A DNA stretch of 64,000 bases from Planctomycetota bacterium (GTDB taxonomy: Bacteria > Planctomycetota > UBA1135 > UBA2386). Under the pieces are notes generated by a model that did not search any database, was not told the origin of the DNA, and saw only the letters and a program-made list of their open reading frames with translations. Below are positions 8,477-16,671 of this stretch, one piece after another; the first letter of the stretch is position 1; every line of letters starts with the position of its first letter. Location: positions 1-64,000 of the forward strand of contig BJHM01000007.1 in NCBI GenBank assembly GCA_014192625.1, read 5' to 3'. The position numbers were made by a program, and so were the translations under genes.

Positions 8477-9951
8477 GGGTGCATGGATTGATCTTCGCGG
8501 CGCTCTGCGCCACGGCCATGGCGCAGGTGCCTTTGCCGCAACGCTACCAGGACATTGGCGTGCTGCGCTTTGGTGCAGACGCGGAAGGTGGCGCGCCATT
8601 TGTGTATGTCGATGCTGCACATCCTGAGCGCGGTGAGATTGGTTTTGAGGTCGACCTCGCCAGGGAGCTTGGCCGGGTATTTGGTGTGCGTATGGAGCGC
8701 GTTCAGTCGCAATACGAAAACCTGGTGCCGGCACTCGAACGCAACAACTTTGACATCGTGCTGAATGGCTTCGAGCCAACCAAGGCGCGCTGCGCGCAGG
8801 TTCGATTCACGCGGCCCTACTACATCTTTCAACTGCAACTGACCGTCAATACGGCAACGACCGGCATAGCGGGACTTTTAGATCTCACTGGCAAGCGAGT
8901 CACCGTGCTGGGCCAATCGCAAGGTCACCAGGTCGTGCTGGCTGCACCCGGCCTTGAGGCGGTCGTCCACGAGAGCAACGTCACCGCCTATCAGGATGTG
9001 GTGAACGGCCACGCGACCGCTTCGCTCGCCGATCTACCAATCGCACGCGCATTGCGACCCATGTTCCCGGGGCTCACGGATGTCGGTGCCCCGTTTGGCG
9101 AATACTTCTATGCGATCGCCGTGCGTCGCACCGAACCCGAACTGCAAGCGGCACTCGATGCAGCAATCGCGCAGCTATTGCGCGATGGGACGCTCGAACG
9201 GATCTACCGCAAGTGGGACCTCTGGGTGCCTGCTGAAGCCGCACTCGACGAAGCGCGTGTCGCACTCATGTTTGCCGAAGTGAGCACTGGCGCCGAGTCG
9301 GTAAAGTGGGGACCGTCGATCACATTATTGCTGCATGGCGCGCTGCGCACGGTGGGAATCTCCGTGCTCGCTTTCGCCTGCGCCTTGGTGCTTGGACTCG
9401 CGCTCGCCATGTGCCGTCTCTACGGCAACAGGCCGCTGCGCGTCATCGCACTCTGCTACATCGAACTGCTGCGCGGCACGCCAGTGTTGGTGCAGATGCT
9501 GCTGCTTTACTACGGCCTTGGGCAGCTCGAATGTCTGCGCAGTGTGCCCGCGTGGTGCTTTGGTGTTGTGGGCCTCGCACTCAACTACGCTGCCTACGAA
9601 GCGGAGATCTATCGCGCCGCCCTGACCTCGATCCCGCGCGCCCAATCCGAAGCGGCATTTGCACTCGGGCTTTCACCGATGCAAACGGTGCGTCACGTCA
9701 TATTCCCGCAAGCCTTGCGCCTCTCGCTGGCGCCATCGACCAACGACTTCATCGCGCTATTCAAAGACTCATCGATCGTGATGGTGATCACTGTTGTGGA
9801 ACTCACCAAGCAATATCAAATGCTCGCCAACGCGACCGGGCGATTCCTGTTGCTGGGACTTGTGACCTCGGGCATTTACCTCGCCATGAGCCTGCCGCTG
9901 GCCATCGCTGCACGACGATTCGAGCGCGCACTCAATAAGGATGCCGCATGA
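8473..9951 (+). CDS. Polar amino-acid ABC transporter, fused binding protein and permease
   Basis: This 492-residue protein joins a family 3 solute-binding domain to a His/Glu/Gln-type permease. After a short signal sequence (ending ATAMAQ) the binding domain runs to about residue 245, with FEVDLARELGRVFGV and a DIVLNGFEPTKAR motif. The permease (about 270-490) has several membrane helices, the LLRGTPVLVQMLLLYYGLGQ segment typical of the family, and the EAA loop (EAAFALGLSP) that contacts the ATPase. Similar fusions are known in bacteria. The fused arrangement keeps the binding protein tethered at the membrane. The GTG start overlaps the preceding stop, and the stop overlaps the ATG of the ATPase gene (ATGA at 9948-9951). 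Confidence 0.92.
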   Translation: MRVHGLIFAALCATAMAQVPLPQRYQDIGVLRFGADAEGGAPFVYVDAAHPERGEIGFEVDLARELGRVFGVRMERVQSQYENLVPALERNNFDIVLNGFEPTKARCAQVRFTRPYYIFQLQLTVNTATTGIAGLLDLTGKRVTVLGQSQGHQVVLAAPGLEAVVHESNVTAYQDVVNGHATASLADLPIARALRPMFPGLTDVGAPFGEYFYAIAVRRTEPELQAALDAAIAQLLRDGTLERIYRKWDLWVPAEAALDEARVALMFAEVSTGAESVKWGPSITLLLHGALRTVGISVLAFACALVLGLALAMCRLYGNRPLRVIALCYIELLRGTPVLVQMLLLYYGLGQLECLRSVPAWCFGVVGLALNYAAYEAEIYRAALTSIPRAQSEAAFALGLSPMQTVRHVIFPQALRLSLAPSTNDFIALFKDSSIVMVITVVELTKQYQMLANATGRFLLLGLVTSGIYLAMSLPLAIAARRFERALNKDAA

Positions 9952-10643
9952 TCGCGCTGCGCTCCGTCAGTAAAATGTTTGCTGGACGCTCGCTGTTCAC
10001 GAACCTCAACCTTGCGCTCGAAACTGGCAAGACCACGGTGATCACGGGCCGCAGCGGGTGCGGCAAGAGCACGCTGCTGCGCCTGTTCAACCAGCTGGAA
10101 CGCCACGACAGCGGCGAAGTGGTGGTCGGCGACCTCGTCATCCCAGCGGGGCTGCCGCTTGCAGAGTGGCAACGACGCGCCACCGAACTACGCCGCCGTA
10201 CCGGCATGGTGTTTCAGGGATATCACCTGTTCCCGCACCTCACCGTGCTCGCCAACGTCACACTCGCACCGCACCGCGTATGCGGCACCCCGATCGCTAA
10301 GGCCGAAGCGCACGCACGCCAACTGCTCGACATGGTGGGCATGGCCGCTGCTGCCAATCGCTATCCAGCCCGGCTTTCCGGCGGCGAGGCGCAGCGCGTA
10401 GCCATCGCAAGGGCACTGGCAATGCAACCTTTGGTGCTATTGCTCGACGAGCCGACTTCCGCACTCGATGCAAACAGCACGAAGGACGTGATCGACGTGA
10501 TCCGCAACCTGCGGCAACGCGGCGTCACCCAGGCGGTGGTCACGCACAACCCGACTCTTGCGCGCAGCCTTGCTGATCACTTGATCGAGCTGGAAATCCA
10601 GCAGCACTTGAAGGCTACCAGTGGCAGTCCGTTGGCCAATTGA
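9948..10643 (+). CDS. Amino-acid ABC transporter ATP-binding protein
   Basis: The 231-residue ATPase partner of the fused permease upstream. It has the Walker A motif GRSGCGKST (about 34-42), a Q-loop in MVFQGYHLFPH, the signature LSGGEAQRVAIARAL, Walker B LVLLLDEPTSALD and the switch His in AVVTHN. This is the GlnQ/HisP class, which drives uptake of polar amino acids. The three-gene unit 7544-10643 is overlapped throughout and very probably one operon. The 3' third of this gene recurs as a decayed fragment at 12971-13146. Confidence 0.94.
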   Translation: MIALRSVSKMFAGRSLFTNLNLALETGKTTVITGRSGCGKSTLLRLFNQLERHDSGEVVVGDLVIPAGLPLAEWQRRATELRRRTGMVFQGYHLFPHLTVLANVTLAPHRVCGTPIAKAEAHARQLLDMVGMAAAANRYPARLSGGEAQRVAIARALAMQPLVLLLDEPTSALDANSTKDVIDVIRNLRQRGVTQAVVTHNPTLARSLADHLIELEIQQHLKATSGSPLAN

Positions 10644-10992
10644 ACTACTGCCCGCCTTGGCGTGCGGCGCTCATAGTATCTAGACCCATCCCACCCGAAG
10701 ATCCCGCCGCCGACAAACAAAAGCAGCGCGATGCGTTGGCCGTGGCTGCGCGAACAGGCCGCAATGCGACGATGGCGAGCATTGGACCGAAGTCGGTCAC
10801 CCAGTAGCGCACCAAAGCGCACACAGATTGCAGCCGCGCTCCCAATCGGCGGCGGCGGCGGCGGCGAAACTGTCGCACGCGCCGGGCGACGCTATCACGA
10901 ACGGGAACCGGCGGACCGAGGCAAAGGCATTTGCGTGCGAAGGGATTTCACCGCGATCCTAGCCAGCGGGGATTGCAGGGGCGCGGCCCGCG
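10644..10992. other. Gap without a supported gene
   Basis: 349 bases between two convergent genes. I see only a short GGC run near 10850 and no convincing reading frame, terminator or RNA gene. Confidence 0.6.
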
Positions 10993-12273
10993 TCAGCTGC
11001 CGATCACCGACGCGCAGCCATTCGACGTGAAGAGACCGAGCACGTTGCTGGCCGTCAGGCACGCCGACTGCGTGTAAACGACCATCCCGACCAGCGAGAG
11101 CGCCGGCGGCACATTGATCGACAACAAGGAGGTCCCTGCTACCGAAGCCGCCGTGACCGAGCCGATCAACTGGTCGACGTTGGCATAGCAGCCGGGCGCG
11201 CCGAGGACATCCATCGGCAGCGCCGTTGCGACGAAGCCGAGGAAGGTGAACGAAACCGGCGACAGCGGGTCGATGTTGCTGGTCGTCAGATCCCAGTTGC
11301 CGCCGACGTTCGGTGCGTTCGATCCGAGCGAGAGCGGCACAGCGCTGCCGCAGCCCTCACCAAAGCGAACGCTGCGGCGAGTGCGCAGCAACTCTTGGTT
11401 GCCCGCCGCCGCCGAGAAGCCGGCGCCGATGATCAATTCGTCGCCCTGCTGCGAAAGAGAAACGCTGTTGACGCCCGAGACCGTGCCGACGTTGTTGAAC
11501 TCGCTCCAGTTGAGCGGCACGCCGAACGAAGAGGTCCGGTCGGGGCGCGTCGCGGCGTAGACATAGAGGCGGCTCACCGGGCTTGGGCGGAACTCGGTGT
11601 AGATGATCTGCAAACCGTTGCCCGAAATCTCGACGTCGCGATGCGTGTTGCCGTTGTAAATCTCGCTGACCAGCGTCGGCGTCGACCACGGCAGGTTGTT
11701 GGCGCTGCGCGTCGAGCGGTAGATCGAGTTGTTGGCGCCGCCTGGGTTGCCCCAGCCGGTCGTCAGGAAGTAGCACTCGAGGCCGTCGTAGGTCATCGAG
11801 AACTGCAGCTCACCGCCGGGGCCGTTGAGCTCGATGACGTTGGTTGGCGTACTCCACGCCTGACCTGGGCCGCCGCGCGTCGAATGCCAGATGTCGAGGC
11901 TCAAGCTGGTGCCGCCCGTTACCGGCGTGCTGCCGGTGCGATTGCTGCTGAAGTAAATCTCGACGTTGCCGATCACTAGGAATGGCGAGTAGTCGGACTG
12001 CGCCGAGCTAAGGCTCGTCTCGCACGTAGGCGTGCTCCACGGAGCGCCCTGATAAATGCGCTGAGACGAGTATATGTCGAGCCCGCCGACGCCGCCTGCG
12101 CGGTTCGAGTAGTAGTAAAGCGTAAGGCCGTCAAACGAGAGGCACGGCTCCGTGTCGATCGACGTGCTGTTTAGAACCGCCTGTAATGAGGGTGTCTCGA
12201 AGCCCCCCTGCGCAGCAACGGATGCGGCTAACACGAAATAAGAGGCAAGCTGGGACGAAGCGAGGCTTGGCAT
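10993..12273 (-). CDS. Secreted PD40-like propeller protein with planctomycete-type tail
   Basis: A 426-residue exported protein. The ATG at 12273 gives a signal peptide ending SVAAQG; in-frame codons upstream add unlikely residues. The middle has repeats like SFDGLTLYYYSNRAGGVGG, VIGNVEIYFSSNRTGS and ISGNGLQIIYTE, resembling the WD40-like PD40 blades of TolB. The last 120 or so residues start at GEGCGSAVPLSLG and end LFTSNGCASVIGS, the same kind of tail seen in four other proteins of this window. The tail is probably a folded accessory or sorting domain. No enzyme function is visible. It is convergent with the ABC ATPase gene and followed upstream by a small gene on the same strand. Confidence 0.8.
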   Translation of the reverse strand: MPSLASSQLASYFVLAASVAAQGGFETPSLQAVLNSTSIDTEPCLSFDGLTLYYYSNRAGGVGGLDIYSSQRIYQGAPWSTPTCETSLSSAQSDYSPFLVIGNVEIYFSSNRTGSTPVTGGTSLSLDIWHSTRGGPGQAWSTPTNVIELNGPGGELQFSMTYDGLECYFLTTGWGNPGGANNSIYRSTRSANNLPWSTPTLVSEIYNGNTHRDVEISGNGLQIIYTEFRPSPVSRLYVYAATRPDRTSSFGVPLNWSEFNNVGTVSGVNSVSLSQQGDELIIGAGFSAAAGNQELLRTRRSVRFGEGCGSAVPLSLGSNAPNVGGNWDLTTSNIDPLSPVSFTFLGFVATALPMDVLGAPGCYANVDQLIGSVTAASVAGTSLLSINVPPALSLVGMVVYTQSACLTASNVLGLFTSNGCASVIGS

Positions 12274-12438
12274 GGTGATCCGGCAAGTTTGGGTATTTCC
12301 AACAGCTTCTCGAAACAAGCGAGAACTATCGCTTTCCTGTCTTGCACTGCCGACTTCACTTTGTCAAGCCTGGTGCCAGAGTTGCCTCCGGCAAGGCACC
12401 CGCCCGATTTCTCGCCCGCAGGAAAGACCGCTAGCCGC

Positions 12439-12618
12439 CTACACCATTAGCAGTTCCTCACCGGCAGCGAGCGCGCGGCCAAAAGCAGCGACCCGAGCCA
12501 ACCATTCCGCATCGTTTATCCCCGTCAAAATGAACTCGCGCAGTGCGCGGCTGAGAGTGGGGAACGCCTCTTGAATCAATCCGTTAGTTTTTGCACCGTT
12601 AGAGCGACCCCAGCTCAT
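12439..12618 (-). CDS. Small protein, 59 residues, unknown function
   Basis: A short frame with strongly protein-like composition, starting ATG at 12618 (MSWGRSNGAKTNG) and stopping TAG at 12439. The core reads AFPTLSRALREFILTGIN then DAEWLARVAAFGRALAAGEE, predicting two or three amphipathic helices. The SR-x-x-REF-(I/L)-x-TGI-x-x-x-EW pattern reminds me of small phage-like or element-borne hypothetical proteins, but I cannot name the family. An AGGAG lies about 18 bases before the ATG, longer than ideal. It sits in a gap that also holds an ABC ATPase fragment, so this could itself be a remnant. Confidence 0.5.
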   Translation of the reverse strand: MSWGRSNGAKTNGLIQEAFPTLSRALREFILTGINDAEWLARVAAFGRALAAGEELLMV

Positions 12619-12970
12619 TTTCGGATCGACGGAAGGCTCCTTCTATCTTGGCTCGACGGCGAGCTAGCCGCCCAACTACGCCGCAGCAATTTCCCCCACG
12701 TGTAACCGCAGCACGGCCCAGTTCGTCCACTTACGCCTGCCCCTGCAGCACAAACCAACAGCGAACAACGAAGACCTAATCGGCGAGTCGGCCTGCAGAA
12801 AAACCGTACGCACTTTCACCGCATTAAGGCCCTCCTTTGCGCAAACCCAGCGCCGTCCCTGCAGCGCCGCTTTCTCCGCCGCTGTCACCTTCAACGTCAC
12901 CCACTGCCAAAACCTAGCCACCCGCGCAAACACCCACCGCGCTATGTCACTTGTTGCCAAACGGGCATTT

Positions 12971-13146
12971 GCACTGCCGACCTTTGGTGCTGTTGCTCGA
13001 CGAGCCGACCTCCGCACTCGATGCAAACAGCACGACGGACGTGGATCCGCAATCTGCGGCAATACGCAATCACCCAGGCGGTGGTCACGCACAACCTGAC
13101 TCTTGCGCGCAGCCTTGCCGATTACTTGTTAGAGGGCGCATTTTGA
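12971..13146 (+). pseudogene. Decayed partial copy of the amino-acid ABC ATPase gene
   Basis: This stretch matches the 3' part of the ATPase gene at about 10420-10590 almost base for base. It encodes PLVLLLDEPTSALDANST, then loses 8 bases (GACGTGATCGACGTGATCC becomes GACGTGGATCC) and continues in the other frame as TQAVVTHNLTLARSLADY before a TGA at 13144. There is no Walker A or signature region, so it cannot be an active ATPase. It is best read as a partial duplication, or the relic of a second transporter operon, left about 2.5 kb from the intact gene. Confidence 0.85.
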
Positions 13147-13235
13147 GTGCGCACAAAGTTACTGCGAGCCACGACCGCAGGTGAATGGCCTAGTGAGAAG
13201 CGCTAAGGCAGCGGCATACTCAGCGCTGAAATCGA

Positions 13236-14906
13236 ATGCGCCAAAACAGCCAAGCACGCAGTATCTGGCAGGTCGTTGCAGCAGCGTCACTCGGCACCGT
13301 GTTCGAGTGGTACGACTTCTACATCTTCGGCATCTTGGCGGCCCAGTTCGGCAAGCTGTTCTTTCCGCCTGGTGACGAGACGCTCGGCTACCTATCGAGC
13401 CTTGCACTGTTTGGCGTCGGCTTTTCGGTGCGGCCGTTTGGCGCGCTGCTGTTTGGCAGACTCGGCGATCTCGTCGGTCGCAAATACACATTCCTCGTAA
13501 CGATACTTGTGATGGGTCTCGCTACCGCGCTGGTCGGCATGGTGCCGACCTATGCGCAAATCGGCATCTGGGCACCGATCATTCTTGTCATCTTGCGCCT
13601 GCTGCAAGGTCTGGCGCTTGGCGGCGAATACGGCGGTGCCGCAACCTATGTCGCCGAGTTTGCGCCGCCCGGAAAACGTGGGCTCTACACCAGCTGGATC
13701 CAAACCACTGCGACCTTTGGCCTGTTGCTGTCTCTCCTGGTAATCGGGGCGGTGCGCTGGTTGATCCCGCCCGCAGACTTCGATGAGTGGGGCTGGCGCT
13801 TGCCGTTTCTGGTCTCAATCGTGCTGCTTGCGATCTCAGTGTGGATCAGGCTAAGGCTGCACGAGTCCCCATTATTTGCCCAGATGAAGGCGCTCGGCAA
13901 GGGCAGCAAGGCACCGCTGCGCGAAAGTTTTTTACGCTGGCCCAACGCTCGAATCGTCCTGATCGCCCTGCTCGGTGCGACCGCGGGCCAAGGTGTCGTT
14001 TGGTATGCGGGCCAGTTTTACGCGCTCCACTTTCTGACCACGACCCTCAAGATTCACTACGCGAGTGCCTACCTGTACATCGCCATCTCGCTACTGCTCG
14101 CCACGCCGTTCTACATAGTCTGCGGCGCGCTCAGCGATCGTATCGGGCGCAAGAAGATCATCCTGACCGGCTTCCTGCTCGCCGCGTGCACCTACTTCCC
14201 GATCTTCAAAGGCTTGACCGAGGCGGGCAATCCAACGCTCGCGCGCCTGATGCGCGAGTCGCCCGTAGTGCTGCACACGAGCGATCACAGAAACGCGCTC
14301 GAACTCACGCTGATGGCAGTAGCCGATGCAGCGAGCAAGATCGTATTGCCGCCAAAGAACGGCCAGACCGCCACGGAGCAGGCGCGTGGGTTCCTCAATC
14401 AGCGCGGCGTTCCGTTCACACTTGCAGCAGCGGCTGGCGATGCGGGGATTACACTCGACATCGGCGGCACTCAGGTTGCCAGCGGCTTCAGCGAGCAGGC
14501 CTATCAAAAAGCTCTCGACGACAGCGGCTACGGCACGATCACGATCAAGCTTGCCGATGGCAAAATGGCGGCAGACCCGAATGGGATCGACAGCAACAAG
14601 CTCGTGCTACTGCTCACGCTGCTCGTGCTCTACGTGACGATGGTCTATGGCCCAATCGCTGCGTATCTCGTCGAACTGTTTCCAACGCGCATCCGCTACA
14701 CCTCAATGTCGCTGCCCTACCACATTGGCAATGGCTGGTTTGGTGGCTTCCTGCCACTGATCGCGGCTTCCATCGTGGTCTTCACGGGCGACATCTACGC
14801 GGGCCTCTGGTATCCGATCATTATCGCTGTGATGTCGTTCGTCATCGGTGCCGTGCTGCTGCGCGATCGCCACGATCAAGCTCTCGACCAAGACAATGCC
14901 GCCTGA
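13236..14906 (+). CDS. MFS transporter, metabolite:H+ symporter (MHS) type, copy 1
   Basis: A 556-residue inner-membrane transporter. The N-terminal signature AASLGTVFEWYDFYIFG, the loop GRLGDLVGRKYTFL and the LLQGLALGGEYGGAATYVAE motif are those of the MHS group of the major facilitator superfamily (ProP, ShiA, KgtP relatives), which take up small carboxylates or betaines with protons. It is over 100 residues longer than the usual 430-450. The extra part is a soluble-looking stretch at about 330-455 between predicted helices, which breaks the C-terminal half. Similar insertions are known to me in some long MHS proteins. A second copy follows 54 bases downstream. The substrate is not predictable. 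Confidence 0.9.
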   Translation: MRQNSQARSIWQVVAAASLGTVFEWYDFYIFGILAAQFGKLFFPPGDETLGYLSSLALFGVGFSVRPFGALLFGRLGDLVGRKYTFLVTILVMGLATALVGMVPTYAQIGIWAPIILVILRLLQGLALGGEYGGAATYVAEFAPPGKRGLYTSWIQTTATFGLLLSLLVIGAVRWLIPPADFDEWGWRLPFLVSIVLLAISVWIRLRLHESPLFAQMKALGKGSKAPLRESFLRWPNARIVLIALLGATAGQGVVWYAGQFYALHFLTTTLKIHYASAYLYIAISLLLATPFYIVCGALSDRIGRKKIILTGFLLAACTYFPIFKGLTEAGNPTLARLMRESPVVLHTSDHRNALELTLMAVADAASKIVLPPKNGQTATEQARGFLNQRGVPFTLAAAAGDAGITLDIGGTQVASGFSEQAYQKALDDSGYGTITIKLADGKMAADPNGIDSNKLVLLLTLLVLYVTMVYGPIAAYLVELFPTRIRYTSMSLPYHIGNGWFGGFLPLIAASIVVFTGDIYAGLWYPIIIAVMSFVIGAVLLRDRHDQALDQDNAA

Positions 14907-14960
14907 CCATCGTCAGGTTTTCGCGGGCGCATTCCGCCACATTTCGCACCGCCACAACTC

Positions 14961-16631
14961 ATGATCGAACCGCGCCCGACACAGAACATCCGCCGCGTCA
15001 TCACCGCCGCTTCGCTGGGCACGATGTTCGAGTGGTACGACTTCTACATCTTTGGCATCCTAGCAACGCAATTCGGCAAGCTGTTTTTTCCGGCGGGTGA
15101 CGAGACGCTCGGCTACCTATCGAGCCTTGCACTGTTTGGCGTCGGCTTTTCAGTGCGGCCGTTTGGCGCGTTGGTATTTGGTCGGCTCGGCGATCTCGTC
15201 GGTCGCAAATACACATTCCTCGTAACGATAATAGTGATGGGTCTCGCTACCGCGCTGGTCGGCATGGTGCCGACCTATGCGCAAATCGGCATCTGGGCAC
15301 CGATCATTCTTGTCATCTTGCGCCTGCTGCAAGGTCTGGCACTTGGCGGCGAATACGGCGGTGCTGCAACCTATGTCGCCGAGTTTGCGCCACGTGAGCG
15401 ACGAGGGCTCTACACCAGCTTTATCCAGACCACGGCAACGATCGGCCTCGTCCTGTCCCTGGTCGTGATCGTGCTGGTCCAGCAATTCATGACCGAGCAG
15501 CAGTTCGCTGCATGGGGCTGGCGATTGCCGTTCTTGCTGTCACTCGGGTTGCTCGCAATCTCGGTATGGATCCGCCTAAAGCTGCACGAGTCACCGGTCT
15601 TTAGCGCGATGAAGACGCTCGGCAAGCAAAGCAAGGCACCGCTGCGCGAAAGCTTCCTGCGATGGCGCAATGCCCGGATGTGCATGCTTGTGCTGTTTGG
15701 CACCACCGCAGGCCAGGGTGTTGTGTGCCTCACCGGCCAGTTCTATGCCCTGACTTTTCTCACCACGACACTTAGGGTCGCCACCGCAAGCGCCTACTTC
15801 TACATCGCCGTCGCACTGTTAGCTGGCACGCCGATGTTCCTGTTCTTCGGCTGGCTCAGCGACCGAATCGGGCGCAAGAAAATCGTCGTGACCGGCTTCC
15901 TGCTGGCGGCTCTCACGTATTTCCCAATCTTCCGCGGCATCACCGAAGCAGCCAATCCAGCACTCGCGCGACTCATGCAAGAGGCCCCGGTCGTGCTGTA
16001 CACGAGCGAGCACAAAAACGATCTCGAACTCACCCTGCTCGCCATCAGCGAAGCTGCGCAAAAGATCGTGCTGCCCGCTCCGGCAAAGGTGACCGATACC
16101 GAACTGGCGCGCAGCTTCCTCAATCAACACAGCGTCCCATTTACGCTGATGTCCGCAGCTTCTGGTGCACCGATCGCACTCGAAATCGGCGGCCGGCAGG
16201 TTGCTGTCGGGTTCACTGAAAAAACCTTTCAGGCGGCACTCGATAACACGGGATACAACGCCATCACGATCCAGCTGCCCGACGGAAAGAGCGTGGCAGA
16301 TCCAGCGGCCATCCACGGCACGCGCCTCATTCTTTTGCTCAGCGCCCTCTTTCTCTACGTGACCATGGTCTACGGCCCGCTCGCCGCCTACCTGGTCGAA
16401 CTATTCCCAACGCGCATTCGCTACACGTCGATGTCGCTGCCATACCACATTGGCAACGGCTGGTTCGGCGGCTTCCTGCCGCTGATCGCGAGCTCGATCG
16501 TGGTCGCCACCGGCAACATTTATGCGGGGCTATGGTTTCCGATCGCCGTCGCCATCGTGTCCGTGTTGGTCAGCAGTTTTTTGCTGCCCGAACGTCACGA
16601 CAGCGAACTCTCCGACGACGCAGCGGAGTGA
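14961..16631 (+). CDS. MFS transporter, metabolite:H+ symporter (MHS) type, copy 2
   Basis: Tandem paralogue of the previous gene, also 556 residues and alignable end to end without a large gap (AASLGTMFEWYDFYIFG, GRLGDLVGRKYTFL, SLPYHIGNGWFGGFLPLIA). It carries the same long insertion at about 330-455, but there the two copies have diverged strongly. In contrast, bases 15096-15392 are nearly identical to 13371-13667. The same direction and 54-base spacing suggest one transcript. Two copies with different inserts may serve different substrates or conditions; that is inference. It is convergent with the secreted-protein gene at 16672. Confidence 0.9.
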   Translation: MIEPRPTQNIRRVITAASLGTMFEWYDFYIFGILATQFGKLFFPAGDETLGYLSSLALFGVGFSVRPFGALVFGRLGDLVGRKYTFLVTIIVMGLATALVGMVPTYAQIGIWAPIILVILRLLQGLALGGEYGGAATYVAEFAPRERRGLYTSFIQTTATIGLVLSLVVIVLVQQFMTEQQFAAWGWRLPFLLSLGLLAISVWIRLKLHESPVFSAMKTLGKQSKAPLRESFLRWRNARMCMLVLFGTTAGQGVVCLTGQFYALTFLTTTLRVATASAYFYIAVALLAGTPMFLFFGWLSDRIGRKKIVVTGFLLAALTYFPIFRGITEAANPALARLMQEAPVVLYTSEHKNDLELTLLAISEAAQKIVLPAPAKVTDTELARSFLNQHSVPFTLMSAASGAPIALEIGGRQVAVGFTEKTFQAALDNTGYNAITIQLPDGKSVADPAAIHGTRLILLLSALFLYVTMVYGPLAAYLVELFPTRIRYTSMSLPYHIGNGWFGGFLPLIASSIVVATGNIYAGLWFPIAVAIVSVLVSSFLLPERHDSELSDDAAE

Positions 16632-16671
16632 TAAAGCGACGAACAAGACCCCGCTGCCGCAAGCTTGCGTC

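Noticed and set aside
12676-13092. 138-codon - strand frame in the gap after the small gene
   Set aside because: It crosses the ATPase relic on the other strand and has no motif; some segments look protein-like (VLRLHVGEIAAA) but not enough to call.
13787-15100. 437-codon + strand frame overlapping both MFS genes
   Set aside because: It runs in a different frame through two strongly conserved transporter genes, is rich in Arg, Ala and Asp, and has no motif. It is a shadow of GC-rich coding DNA.
16654-16665. CGCAAGCTTGCG palindrome between convergent genes as a terminator
   Set aside because: A perfect palindrome with no loop and no T-run; more likely chance.
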